NCBI GenBank assembly: GCA_903870275.1
Contig: CAIQCK010000095.1
Location: 1 to 41,733 of the forward strand
Direction of reading: 5' to 3'
Origin: an uncultured bacterium
GTDB lineage: Bacteria; Verrucomicrobiota; Verrucomicrobiia; CAIQCK01
DNA length: 41,733 nucleotides
Position numbers and translations under genes: made by a program. The notes under the pieces are model-generated. The model ran no database searches and was not told where the DNA came from. It saw nothing but the letters and a program-made list of their open reading frames with translations. Below, one piece after another: positions 17,391-24,816 of this stretch; position 1 is the first letter of the stretch; every line of letters begins with the position of its first letter.

Positions 17391-18812
17391 CTATTTCTCC
17401 CGCACGCTCATGCGGATGACGATGGAGCGGCTGAACGGCGGCAGCGTTACCGAGTTGCCCGCGAGCTTTGCGCTGCTCCATTGGTCCTTCCACGGGTCGT
17501 AAATTCTGGTGCCGGTTGGTTTGATTCCAGCCAACGCTTCCGATAAATCCGGCTTCACGCCGTCGAGTGTCTCGGGCGCTTTGCCGTCGGCCAGTTCGCT
17601 GCGCCAGTCGTTTTGCGAATCGCGGCACCACACCAGCAGCGTGCGCTTGCCCTTGAGCACATAAACGCGCAGTCGCGGATGCTGGAGCTGCATCGGTTGA
17701 AAATCCTCGGCGGGCGGGTCGAGGTCTTTGACAACGGCGGCGAAGCGGGCGAAGTGATGCCAGAGATTGTTGTGGTCCACGTATTGGTTCCAGTGCCAGC
17801 AATGGCCCGGCCCGGCCGCGCCGGCGAAGAACGGCGCGAAAAGCACGTCATGGAGAATGATGCCGGCGGTGTCCTTCGCATAGAGCTTGAACGGCCCGGC
17901 GTGCCGCGGTTCGACCGCGCCGCTCTCGGCAAGCATCACCGGCCGGCCCGGTTTGTGAGCGAGCAGCGTCCGCACCGCGTCGGCGGCGAACACGTCCACG
18001 GGGCCGTGACAGATGTCATACTTCGCGCCGCAGTCGAGATAGCGGTGCACCTGCGCGATGTCGTTGCCGGGCATGGTGCTGAGGCGCTCGTAAGGTTTGA
18101 GTCCCCAATCGCTGTCGTAGCTGCCGAGGCTTTGCATCGCGAGGTTGCGGGGAAAGAGCCGGTGCAGTTCCGCGAGCATCACCTCACTCCACGCCAGCAC
18201 GTCGCCGCCCGCCACGCAGTTGACCTCGTTCCACAATTCCCATCCAAAAATTTCCGGCCGCTCGCCGAACCGCTGCGCATACCACGCCAGCTTGCGTTTG
18301 AATTGCGCGCGGCTGCGCTCGCCTTCGATGAAATCCGCCGTGTTGGCCGCGGGGCCGCCGTTGGCGACGAGGTGCATGGGCTTCGCTGCCCACTTTTGGT
18401 GATAGTTGGCGTCAAGCGAGCGGAAATGTTCGAGGCAGAGCTTCAGGCGGATGCCGTGTTTGCGGGCGAGCGCCAGCAGCGCGTCAATCCGTTTCGCCTG
18501 CGCCTCGTCATAGACGCCGCTGCGTTCGTGCTCCACGTCGAAGAACCCGCTGCTCAGCCAGATGCGCGTGTAGTTGCCGCCGTTCTTCGAGAGCAGGTCA
18601 AACCATCGGTCCATGCACTGCAGACCGGCGGCTTCGTCGCCCTCCCGCGCGTCGGGATGAACCAGGTTCAGGCCGATCGGCACGTAAGGCGTGCCGTTGC
18701 CCAGTTCGAGATAGCGCGCGTTGCGCTGGCTGACGTGGACAAACGCGGTGTCCGCCGCGAGGGCGCTGGTGGCGATCAAGGCAGCCATCGCGGCTGCGAG
18801 GGATGTTTTCAT
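17391..18812 (-). CDS. secreted GH5-like (cellulase-superfamily) glycoside hydrolase
   Basis: Exported protein of 473 residues; signal peptide 1-20 ending ATSALAA. It has a TIM-barrel glycosidase layout of the GH5/GH-A type: GTPYVPIGLNLVHPD (about 40-54), the acid/base block FGWELWNEVN with Glu196, and the nucleophile block RPVMLAESGA with Glu296. The spacing of about 100 residues between the two Glu is normal for clan GH-A. The C-terminal 90 residues form a small beta domain (VYVLKGKRTLLVWCRDS). The gene is probably monocistronic or co-transcribed after the cyclase gene 18 bp upstream. Substrate unknown; mannan, cellulose or another beta-glycan are all possible. Confidence 0.85.
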   Translation of the reverse strand: MKTSLAAAMAALIATSALAADTAFVHVSQRNARYLELGNGTPYVPIGLNLVHPDAREGDEAAGLQCMDRWFDLLSKNGGNYTRIWLSSGFFDVEHERSGVYDEAQAKRIDALLALARKHGIRLKLCLEHFRSLDANYHQKWAAKPMHLVANGGPAANTADFIEGERSRAQFKRKLAWYAQRFGERPEIFGWELWNEVNCVAGGDVLAWSEVMLAELHRLFPRNLAMQSLGSYDSDWGLKPYERLSTMPGNDIAQVHRYLDCGAKYDICHGPVDVFAADAVRTLLAHKPGRPVMLAESGAVEPRHAGPFKLYAKDTAGIILHDVLFAPFFAGAAGPGHCWHWNQYVDHNNLWHHFARFAAVVKDLDPPAEDFQPMQLQHPRLRVYVLKGKRTLLVWCRDSQNDWRSELADGKAPETLDGVKPDLSEALAGIKPTGTRIYDPWKDQWSSAKLAGNSVTLPPFSRSIVIRMSVREK

Positions 18813-18830
18813 GGGGGGATGGACTCCGGG

Positions 18831-20654
18831 TCAGGACTTGGCGCTCAACACTTCGTAGAAACTGAAGGTCTTGGTCTTGCCGCGCAACTGCGCGTCCGGC
18901 ATCAAGCGGCATTCAAAATTGTCCTTCACCGCCTCGTAGGTGGTCTGGGTGATGAGGATGGTGGTGCCGAATTGTTTGTTCAGCGTCTGCACGCGCGAGG
19001 TGGTGTTCACGCCGTCGCCGATGACGGTGTATTCGAGCCGCCGGTTGGAGCCGATGTTGCCGACGATGACGTCGTCGGTGTGGATGCCAACGCCGATGGC
19101 AATCGGCGGCTTGCCGGCCATGCCGCGCTCGCCGTTGATCTTCGCCAGCAGCGCCTTCATCCGCAACGCCGCCAGCACGGCGCGACGCGGGTGATCCGGC
19201 TGATCGGACATCGAGCCGAACACCGCCATGATGCCGTCACCCATGTACTTGTCGAGCACGCCGCCCTGTTCGAACACCGCCTCGACCATCTCCGAAAAAT
19301 AATTGTTCAGGAACGCCACGACCTGCCGTGGCGAAAGCTCCTCGGACATCGCCGTGAAGTCGCGGATGTCCGAGAAGAGGATGGTGACGTTGCGCATTTC
19401 ACCGCCGAGGTTCAATTCGCCTTTCAGGATCTTGTCGGAAACCTGCGTCGCGATGTAGCGGCCGAAGACGTCCTTCACGCGCTCGCGCTCCTGCAACCCC
19501 TCGGCCATCTCGTTGAGGGCCGAGCCGAGCCGGCCGAGTTCGTCGCGGCCGGCCACGGCGGAGCGCGCCGTCAGGTCGCCGCTCTTGACCCGCTGTGCCA
19601 TCGCGAGCAACTCCCGCAAGGGGCGTTTGATGGACACGGACAACTGCCACGCGATGACGAGGCTGGCGGCAATGAGCACGGCCAGTCCGGCGACGAACGC
19701 GTTTTCCAGCTTGCGCAACGGCGCGAGCGATTCGGATTGGTCAATGTCCGCCAGCAGTATCCACGGCTTCGCGTCCACCGTGGCGGGATTCTTGATTGTG
19801 CGATAAGTCATCAGCCGCTCCCGGCCTTCCTTGTTGCGTTGCACGACGGAGCCTTTGCCACCGGATCGCTGCGCCTGTTGAAAGGCCGCGTAGGAGGAAA
19901 TGTCTTCGTCGATCCGCTCCGCCTTGGGATGGGCCAGGACGCGGCCGTCGCTCGACGCGATGAGGGCGTGACCGCTCTGATTGAAACGCGCCGTCGTGAT
20001 GTAATCCATCAGCAGCGTCTCCAAGTCGAACCGGACGTTGATCCCGCCGAGGACCGTTCCGCTCTCATCCTTGATCGGGACGCCGATGAAAACGACGTTT
20101 CGCCCAAAAACTGACGACTTATACGCGTCGGAGACGAAGCTCTTGCCTTCGGCCGTGAACGCCGCGCCGATGCGGTTTAGCGGCTCGTTTGTCGCTGTGG
20201 TGCTAACCGTCACCAGTACATGCGGTTCGGCGTCTACAATCCGGATTTGCAGGCAGCGGTTGTCAACCTTCAGCAGGTTGACCCTCAGTTCATTTTCCAG
20301 TTGAGCGGTTGGCACTTTGCGGCTCAACAACGGAGCCAGATCGCGCCCCAGCGATTCGAGTCCGTGCTGTACGCGTACAATACCGGCCCCGACCTGCGAC
20401 TCGATGATGTCGGCGACGTTCTCCAACTCCACCACCATTTCTTGCGACACCACTGCCTTCGATGCCTGATAGCCCCACACGCCGATCACCGACGCCGCCA
20501 TCAGCGCCATCCCCATCAGCGCCGTCATCACCATCAGCAAAAAACCCTGTCCGAACCGGGCAAACCCGCGCTGCCAGACGATGACGAGAAACGCGGCCAC
20601 GAGCGCCGTCCAAATCAGGCACACCACCGCCAAGGATTGGACCATCTCCGTCAT
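18831..20654 (-). CDS. membrane class III adenylate cyclase with Cache-type sensor and HAMP
   Basis: Signal-transduction enzyme of 607 residues making cyclic AMP. I chose the ATG at 20654 (MTEMVQSLAVV); longer versions run into unrelated sequence. Two hydrophobic segments (about 5-25 and 35-60) are followed by an extracytoplasmic Cache/PAS-like region (about 75-310, with VFIGVPIKDESGTVLGGINV), a further membrane helix (about 325-347), a HAMP linker and a C-terminal cyclase domain. The cyclase has both metal aspartates (LFSDIRDFT and KYMGDGIMAVFG), the adenine-selecting Lys and Asp (DKYMGD, YTVIGDGVN) and the Asn/Arg of NTTSR. This residue set favours ATP over GTP. Ligand of the sensor domain is unknown. 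Confidence 0.93.
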   Translation of the reverse strand: MTEMVQSLAVVCLIWTALVAAFLVIVWQRGFARFGQGFLLMVMTALMGMALMAASVIGVWGYQASKAVVSQEMVVELENVADIIESQVGAGIVRVQHGLESLGRDLAPLLSRKVPTAQLENELRVNLLKVDNRCLQIRIVDAEPHVLVTVSTTATNEPLNRIGAAFTAEGKSFVSDAYKSSVFGRNVVFIGVPIKDESGTVLGGINVRFDLETLLMDYITTARFNQSGHALIASSDGRVLAHPKAERIDEDISSYAAFQQAQRSGGKGSVVQRNKEGRERLMTYRTIKNPATVDAKPWILLADIDQSESLAPLRKLENAFVAGLAVLIAASLVIAWQLSVSIKRPLRELLAMAQRVKSGDLTARSAVAGRDELGRLGSALNEMAEGLQERERVKDVFGRYIATQVSDKILKGELNLGGEMRNVTILFSDIRDFTAMSEELSPRQVVAFLNNYFSEMVEAVFEQGGVLDKYMGDGIMAVFGSMSDQPDHPRRAVLAALRMKALLAKINGERGMAGKPPIAIGVGIHTDDVIVGNIGSNRRLEYTVIGDGVNTTSRVQTLNKQFGTTILITQTTYEAVKDNFECRLMPDAQLRGKTKTFSFYEVLSAKS

Positions 20655-20789
20655 AGTAATTCCGACTGCGCCGCCAGCATACCCGCCCGTCCACCGCGAT
20701 GCAAAGACAATGGTTGCCTCCATGCAGTCCATCGGACAGAGGCGGCCAAACCAGCCCTTGTCGCACGACGGTTTACGGTCCCGGCCGGT

Positions 20790-20937
20790 GGTCCTGTTGC
20801 AAAAGACGGCGGCGGCGAAATCAGATGAGGACGCGGTGTTCCACACGCTGCGGCACACTTTTGTCTCGCGTTTGATGATGCCCGGGGTAAATTTGCGAAC
20901 CGTGCAGAACTGGCCAGGCATAAAGAAAACGGAATAA
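20790..20937 (+). pseudogene. C-terminal remnant of a tyrosine recombinase
   Basis: The plus strand encodes AVFHTLRHTFVSRLMMPGVN then LRTVQNWPGIKKTE and a stop. This is the box II region of a phage-type integrase (H-x-x-R-H followed by helix LRTVQ). The rest is gone: the G-H motif reads GI, the nucleophile Tyr is absent, and nothing upstream resembles the N-terminal or core-binding domains. The adenylate cyclase start (20,654, other strand) and the partial tRNA (21,053) flank it. It is not part of the intact integrase at 39,966-41,161 and is most simply the scar of an older integration at the same tRNA gene. Confidence 0.75.
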
Positions 20938-21052
20938 CTTTACGCTGTGTGCATTCGGCACTGGAGCAGAAACGGCGGACGATTGGCCTTTGGGAAGGTC
21001 CGGTTCCTTGCAACAACCCCACCACGTTCGCCGCACTGCCGCAAGTTTTTGC

Positions 21053-21093
21053 GCGCCTGTAGCTCAGTTGGATAGAGCAGGGGTTTTCTAAAC
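21053..21093 (+). pseudogene. 5' half of tRNA-Arg(TCT): left attachment site of the element
   Basis: 41 nt identical to positions 41,260-41,300 of the complete tRNA, covering acceptor 5' strand, D arm and anticodon arm through the loop. The 3' half is missing; the following bases (ttctctaacatg) are element sequence. It is therefore not functional as a tRNA. It marks the chromosome/element junction, with the crossover somewhere inside the 41-nt identity block. Confidence 0.93.
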
Positions 21094-21174
21094 TTCTCTA
21101 ACATGAGAGAGAATTTCTCCGTGAGGGATTTCGCCTCACCACCCCTCGCCAGCTCTCGCAATAACTCTCCAACT

Positions 21175-21194
21175 ATGTCACGCAAATGGCACGC
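21175..21194 (+). repeat. left arm-type direct repeats (putative integrase/Xis sites)
   Basis: Two 9-bp units, ATGTCACGC at 21175 and ATGGCACGC at 21186, lie 11 bp apart, one helical turn. An 18-nt segment containing them (cacgcaaatggcacgcgc, 21179-21196) recurs exactly at 41212-41229, inside the other end of the element. The left units lie 81 bp inside the tRNA core. Such paired sites on both sides of the core are expected of arm-type recombinase binding sites. Confidence 0.72.
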
Positions 21195-21202
21195 GCAGGG
21201 CT

Positions 21203-21496
21203 TCACGGTTTCTGAGAGTCGCCGATAGCCTTCGCAGAAAATCGTTCCAACGCTCGCTCGACGGCAATCACGTTGAACAAACGCATCTTTCCGACCTTGA
21301 CGACGGGAATCACCTTGCAGCGCATCCATTCTTCAACCGTTGTTTTGCTAACGCCAAGCCACGGGATGATTTCTTCTTTCCGCAAAAAGACCCTCGGCGG
21401 CGGTGGCAAGGACAAGAACACTGCCAAGTTGTCTTGTGCGCCGCCCACGTTTGCCGGTCCCGATCCCGGCTCTGGCTGTTTCGCTGTCTCGTTCAT
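21203..21496 (-). CDS. AlpA/excisionase-like helix-turn-helix protein
   Basis: Small DNA-binding protein of 97 residues. After a Pro/Gly-rich N-terminal tail (1-37), residues about 38-88 form a winged HTH of the HTH_17/AlpA type (FLRKEEIIPWLGVSKTTVEE, then PVVKVGKMRLFNV). Proteins of this type act as excisionases or as regulators of integrase or replication genes in satellites and prophages. Its start overlaps the stop of the primase-helicase gene by ATGA, so it is translated from the same mRNA, and it ends only 9 bp from the left arm repeats. Both the size and the place support a recombination directionality factor; a replication accessory role is also possible. Confidence 0.8.
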   Translation of the reverse strand: MNETAKQPEPGSGPANVGGAQDNLAVFLSLPPPPRVFLRKEEIIPWLGVSKTTVEEWMRCKVIPVVKVGKMRLFNVIAVERALERFSAKAIGDSQKP

Positions 21497-24084
21497 GGAA
21501 GCCCCGCCCTTTCGTCCAGGATGCCGCCAGAGCGCGTTTGATCGTTCGTCGACGCATTTAGCCGCATTCGGTCACGGTAGGCGCGATGCTTGACAACATC
21601 GTCGTCGTCAATGGGCGAAGGCCTAGCTTTTGCATGCTCGACATGCTCAGCATGCTCTTCCAGTCCTATACGCGAAACTGTGTCTTTTCCTGTATGGTTG
21701 GAAACAGCATGTTCAGCATGCGAGCATGCTGCTGGGTCCACTTCCTCTACTCGGTATTTGCGATTGTGACCTTTACCCTCGATGACAAACCGCCGCTGAC
21801 CCGCCAGCCGTTTATCGTACCGCGCCAGCAACCGGGACAGTTTCACTCGATCTGCGCGTTTCACAGCATTGTCGCCACCAATGATGTTTTCAAAACATCC
21901 CTTTTCTTTGGCCACGGCAACCACCTTGCCGAAGGTCAATGCCGTGCCGACCTCCATTCCCTCCACCAACCGCCGCATGTCGTCGCCGTCTTGATCCGCC
22001 GTCGCAGCAATTTGGGCCGTTTCGAGTGGGCAATCATAGCCTGCGGCCTCGACGATCCCGCCGATGATGTTCGCCCACGTCGGGAAAGCCGAATGTCCAC
22101 GGCTCGGCGCGGGCCGTTTGCTTTCGTTCCAGTGCCGCACCAGCGCCCATAACGCGGCAAGGATGTCCGCCCGCATTGCCAACAACGTCGGCACGTCCAG
22201 CACACGGCTAAACTTCCGATCTTCGGCGCGCTCAACCCCAAGGTGTAAGTCGGCAAACAGACTGCGCCGCCGCATGTCGGGGCTGACGGTTAGGCCGTTG
22301 CCCGTGATGAACACGGTGGCGCGGTTGTCCGCCGCGCAAAATTCGTTCACTCCCAGCAACCGATCTGACCACGTTGGGGCGGACAGAAACCCTTCCAGCG
22401 CGCCGGAACTCAGCTTGCCCTTCACGTTGTCCAGAAACACAAGTTGCCGCGCCTCGCGCACCGTAGTCAAAAGCACCTTGCGCATTTCGTCGTCAGTGTC
22501 CGCCTTGGAACCAGTCGGCAACCGGCCCATCGTCGGCACAATCGCGCACGCCGCCAGTATCGACTTGCCCGCGCCTTCCGCGTTGGCGACATAAACGAAA
22601 GCCGGGCGCAGGCTCTTGTCCGGTAGCAGGCCGTTGCAGTAGAGACTCAGCATGGCCGCAATCGCCACGGCCTTCGATCTCTGGCCGTCAGCGAAATAGA
22701 ACTCCGCGAGCAAATCATCAATCACGATCCGTGCTGCCTCCAAGTCCATCGTCTCGTTATAGGCCAGCCCGCCGCTCATCGTCAGCGTCTTGCTTTCCAT
22801 GTCATAGCCTTCCGGCAACAGTTCAAGCCGACCGTCGACCCTCAGCACGGGCAGCCGCGCCGAATTAACGCAGCGAACATCGAAGAGTTGATCCAGAAAT
22901 TGCGGCGAGGCCAGCACCCCGCGTGCGTTGTCTTCGGTCATTGTGACGCCAACCTCATAAACCTGCTTCCGATGGCTCTGCTGCCGGTAGCAAATGACGT
23001 GTTGCTCCGCCAGCGTGCGGAACTCCTGCGGCGTCACGGTGCGCAATTCACCATCGCGCAACACAACGGCCCGATGATTCAGCCGATGCATGCCCTTGCT
23101 GGAAAGCTCCTTGCCCAGCGCCGACGCGAACGCGCTCAGTAGATAGTCTTCGCCCGGCAATTGCACCTTCGGGCGAGGGTCAGTTATTGCCGCCTGCAAC
23201 GGGTCAGCAGTTGCAGAAGGTTTCAGTTTTTCCACTGGCGGCTCCCACTCCGGCGCGGTGCGGATGATTTCCTCCAACTCCGCCGCAGTCCCGCCCGCTT
23301 CAATCCAGTCTGCCGCGTCCTTGACCTTCCGGCCCTCGCGGCCAGGTAACTCGATGACCCTCACCGAAGCCGCTTTGCCTTCCAATTCACGCCGCACCTG
23401 TGCCGCGTGTTTTCGCCCTGCCCCGTCTTTGTCCGCAATGATGACGACGTGCGCTCCCGTCAGCGTGGCGGTGTAGGCGTCCTTCCACTTGCCCGCGCCC
23501 ATCGGATTGCAGGTCGCCGTGAAGCCTAGCGCAGCCAGCATGTCGCAATCCTTCTCGCCCTCCGCAACGATGATCCGCTTGCCGTTATTACAGGCATTCA
23601 GAACCTCACCCAGCCTATACGGCACCAGCCGCACGCCTTGGAGATTCCACACCCATCCCCCCTTGCCGTCAGGCCGCCGTTGCCGGAAGTCCTTGGGCAC
23701 AAACCGGACTGCCTGAAAGAGCAATTTGTCGTTTTCGTCGCGGTAGTCATACGCGCACACTTCCCGGCGCTGTGTTGGCGGAGTCGTCTTGATGCCGTCC
23801 AAGGATATGCCTGCTCGTCGGGCCAACTTCTCCGCCGCCTGCGGAAACGTCAGCCCTTCGAGCAGCATCACAAACTTGAACGCGTCGCCGCCCTTGCCGC
23901 ACGAACGGCGAAGAAAGACACCCTTCGCCTCGTTCACACTCAGACTCGGATGATGGTCATCGTGAAACGGACACAGCCCTATCAACTCCTTGCCCACCGG
24001 TTTCAACTCGATCCCCGCTTCGCGCACCACGTCCGCCAACGGATTCGCCCGGCGAATTTGATCCAGCATTTCGTCGGGGATCAT
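21493..24084 (-). CDS. phage/satellite-type primase-helicase (CHC2, Toprim, P-loop helicase)
   Basis: Replication protein of 863 residues. N-terminus: CHC2-like zinc motif with Cys38, His41 and Cys62, but the expected third Cys is Arg59 (LRRSCGKGGD). Toprim domain about 170-235: Glu175 in IIVAEGEKDCDMLAALG and the D-x-D pair Asp218/Asp220 in VVIIADKDGAGRKHA. C-terminal helicase about 480-700: Walker A ANAEGAGKS (about 500), Walker B LVFLDN (about 548), then FITGNGLTVSPDMRRR, the sensor-like block of virus-type primase-helicases. The architecture resembles P4 alpha-like proteins that open an origin, prime and unwind. The last 60 residues are a low-complexity tail rich in Glu, His and Ala. The start overlaps the upstream gene's stop by ATGA. 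Confidence 0.9.
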   Translation of the reverse strand: MIPDEMLDQIRRANPLADVVREAGIELKPVGKELIGLCPFHDDHHPSLSVNEAKGVFLRRSCGKGGDAFKFVMLLEGLTFPQAAEKLARRAGISLDGIKTTPPTQRREVCAYDYRDENDKLLFQAVRFVPKDFRQRRPDGKGGWVWNLQGVRLVPYRLGEVLNACNNGKRIIVAEGEKDCDMLAALGFTATCNPMGAGKWKDAYTATLTGAHVVIIADKDGAGRKHAAQVRRELEGKAASVRVIELPGREGRKVKDAADWIEAGGTAAELEEIIRTAPEWEPPVEKLKPSATADPLQAAITDPRPKVQLPGEDYLLSAFASALGKELSSKGMHRLNHRAVVLRDGELRTVTPQEFRTLAEQHVICYRQQSHRKQVYEVGVTMTEDNARGVLASPQFLDQLFDVRCVNSARLPVLRVDGRLELLPEGYDMESKTLTMSGGLAYNETMDLEAARIVIDDLLAEFYFADGQRSKAVAIAAMLSLYCNGLLPDKSLRPAFVYVANAEGAGKSILAACAIVPTMGRLPTGSKADTDDEMRKVLLTTVREARQLVFLDNVKGKLSSGALEGFLSAPTWSDRLLGVNEFCAADNRATVFITGNGLTVSPDMRRRSLFADLHLGVERAEDRKFSRVLDVPTLLAMRADILAALWALVRHWNESKRPAPSRGHSAFPTWANIIGGIVEAAGYDCPLETAQIAATADQDGDDMRRLVEGMEVGTALTFGKVVAVAKEKGCFENIIGGDNAVKRADRVKLSRLLARYDKRLAGQRRFVIEGKGHNRKYRVEEVDPAACSHAEHAVSNHTGKDTVSRIGLEEHAEHVEHAKARPSPIDDDDVVKHRAYRDRMRLNASTNDQTRSGGILDERAGLP
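21633..21731 (+). repeat. iteron-like CATGCTCAG repeats in the primase tail
   Basis: Three tandem 9-bp units (CATGCTCGA, CATGCTCAG, CATGCTCTT at 21633, 21642 and 21651) and a second cluster at 21708 (CATGTTCAG, CATGCGAG, CATGCTG). They encode the Ala-Glu-His repeats at the end of the primase. They may simply be a protein repeat, or be binding sites at a replication origin. Confidence 0.55.
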
Positions 24085-24467
24085 CGGCGCACCCTCCTGA
24101 AACGGTCGCGACTCGCTGATAACTTCACCACCCCGCGAAACAGCCAGTTTTGCAGTAAGTCACAGTGCAAACGAAACTTGTCTGCTAACCGCCCCGCAAA
24201 ACCTACCGCGCAATAAATGGTTTTAACCAAGAACAGCCCGACGCGCCAGGAGAACTTCGTCGGCCGGTTTGGATCAAACGTGCCCAGGAGCCTATTCGCG
24301 CTTTCGACCCCAAGATCATAAAATTCCTGGGTGTAGCCGCGAGGTTGAAAGCTTTGCCTAAAATGGAGAGTATCGTGAAACCCTTCAAAAAACTCGCCGA
24401 TTTCGTCCTGATTAAACCGGCGCAAAAGTTCCTCCCAAACCCTTACCACGTCGTCTTGGGTCATCAT
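24081..24467 (-). CDS. unknown protein of the element's replication operon
   Basis: Protein of 128 residues from the ATG at 24467 (MMTQDDVVRVWEELLRRF); GGGAGGA lies 10 bases upstream. It is mostly alpha-helical by composition: an acidic N-terminal half (QDEIGEFFEGFHDTLHFRQS) and a C-terminal half with a hydrophobic helix (VGLFLVKTIYCAVGF) ending in a basic tail (SASRDRFRRVRR). I do not recognise a family. The start overlaps the zinc-ribbon gene by about 56 bp and the stop overlaps the primase start by ATGA, so it is translated with the replication genes and may be a helicase loader, repressor or accessory factor; this is inference from position. Confidence 0.65.
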   Translation of the reverse strand: MMTQDDVVRVWEELLRRFNQDEIGEFFEGFHDTLHFRQSFQPRGYTQEFYDLGVESANRLLGTFDPNRPTKFSWRVGLFLVKTIYCAVGFAGRLADKFRLHCDLLQNWLFRGVVKLSASRDRFRRVRR

Positions 24468-24708
24468 CGCCGTGAGATCCTCCCGTTGCGCAGCGTTCGC
24501 ACCAAAACTTCGTTGCTCCGACGCCGGCATGGTCGCTGCTGTAGCCTTCAGTTGCAAAGATCACAGCGCCGCACCGGGTGCAGAACGCGGGATTGCTGTT
24601 GGAATCTGCAAGCAGGTCGCCTTGCCTGTGGAGTTTCCCGAATACCTTCGCAAGGCCGCGTGCAGATACGCGAATCTCAACCGGACTGAATATTACTTTT
24701 TTCTGCAT
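24412..24708 (-). CDS. small zinc-ribbon protein
   Basis: Protein of 98 residues with a clear four-cysteine zinc ribbon: Cys43/Cys46 (FCTRCG) and Cys70/Cys73 (FWCERC). The N-terminal 30 residues are basic (VEIRVSARGLAKVFGKLHRQ). AGGAGAG precedes the ATG with suitable spacing. It is the first gene after the terminator at 24,769-24,807 and so probably starts the replication operon, which continues through overlapping genes to the HTH protein. Such small zinc ribbons in mobile elements usually bind nucleic acid or a protein partner. Family not recognised. Confidence 0.75.
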   Translation of the reverse strand: MQKKVIFSPVEIRVSARGLAKVFGKLHRQGDLLADSNSNPAFCTRCGAVIFATEGYSSDHAGVGATKFWCERCATGGSHGDDDPRRRGKGLGGTFAPV

Positions 24709-24768
24709 GATTCTCTCCTAGGCCGCCCTCTGGTTGGAGAGCTGTCGCCCTAATTGAGGTGAATGCAG

Positions 24769-24807
24769 AAAAATGGGTCAGGTTAATCTTGCGGATAAAC
24801 CTGACCC
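24769..24807 (-). terminator. rho-independent terminator after the 539-aa gene
   Basis: Read on the minus strand, a perfect 10-bp stem (GGGTCAGGTT / AACCTGACCC) with a 13-nt loop is followed by ATTTTT. It begins 10 bp after the stop of the 539-aa gene (24,817) and separates that gene from the zinc-ribbon/primase operon. The stem sequence also resembles interspersed repeats seen in related genomes, so a REP-like origin is possible. Confidence 0.72.
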
Positions 24808-24816
24808 GGCTCACGG

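Noticed and set aside
20940..21329. Minus-strand open frame across the left tRNA fragment
   Set aside because: It reads antisense through the tRNA half and the 3' part of the HTH gene in another frame; composition gives no support.
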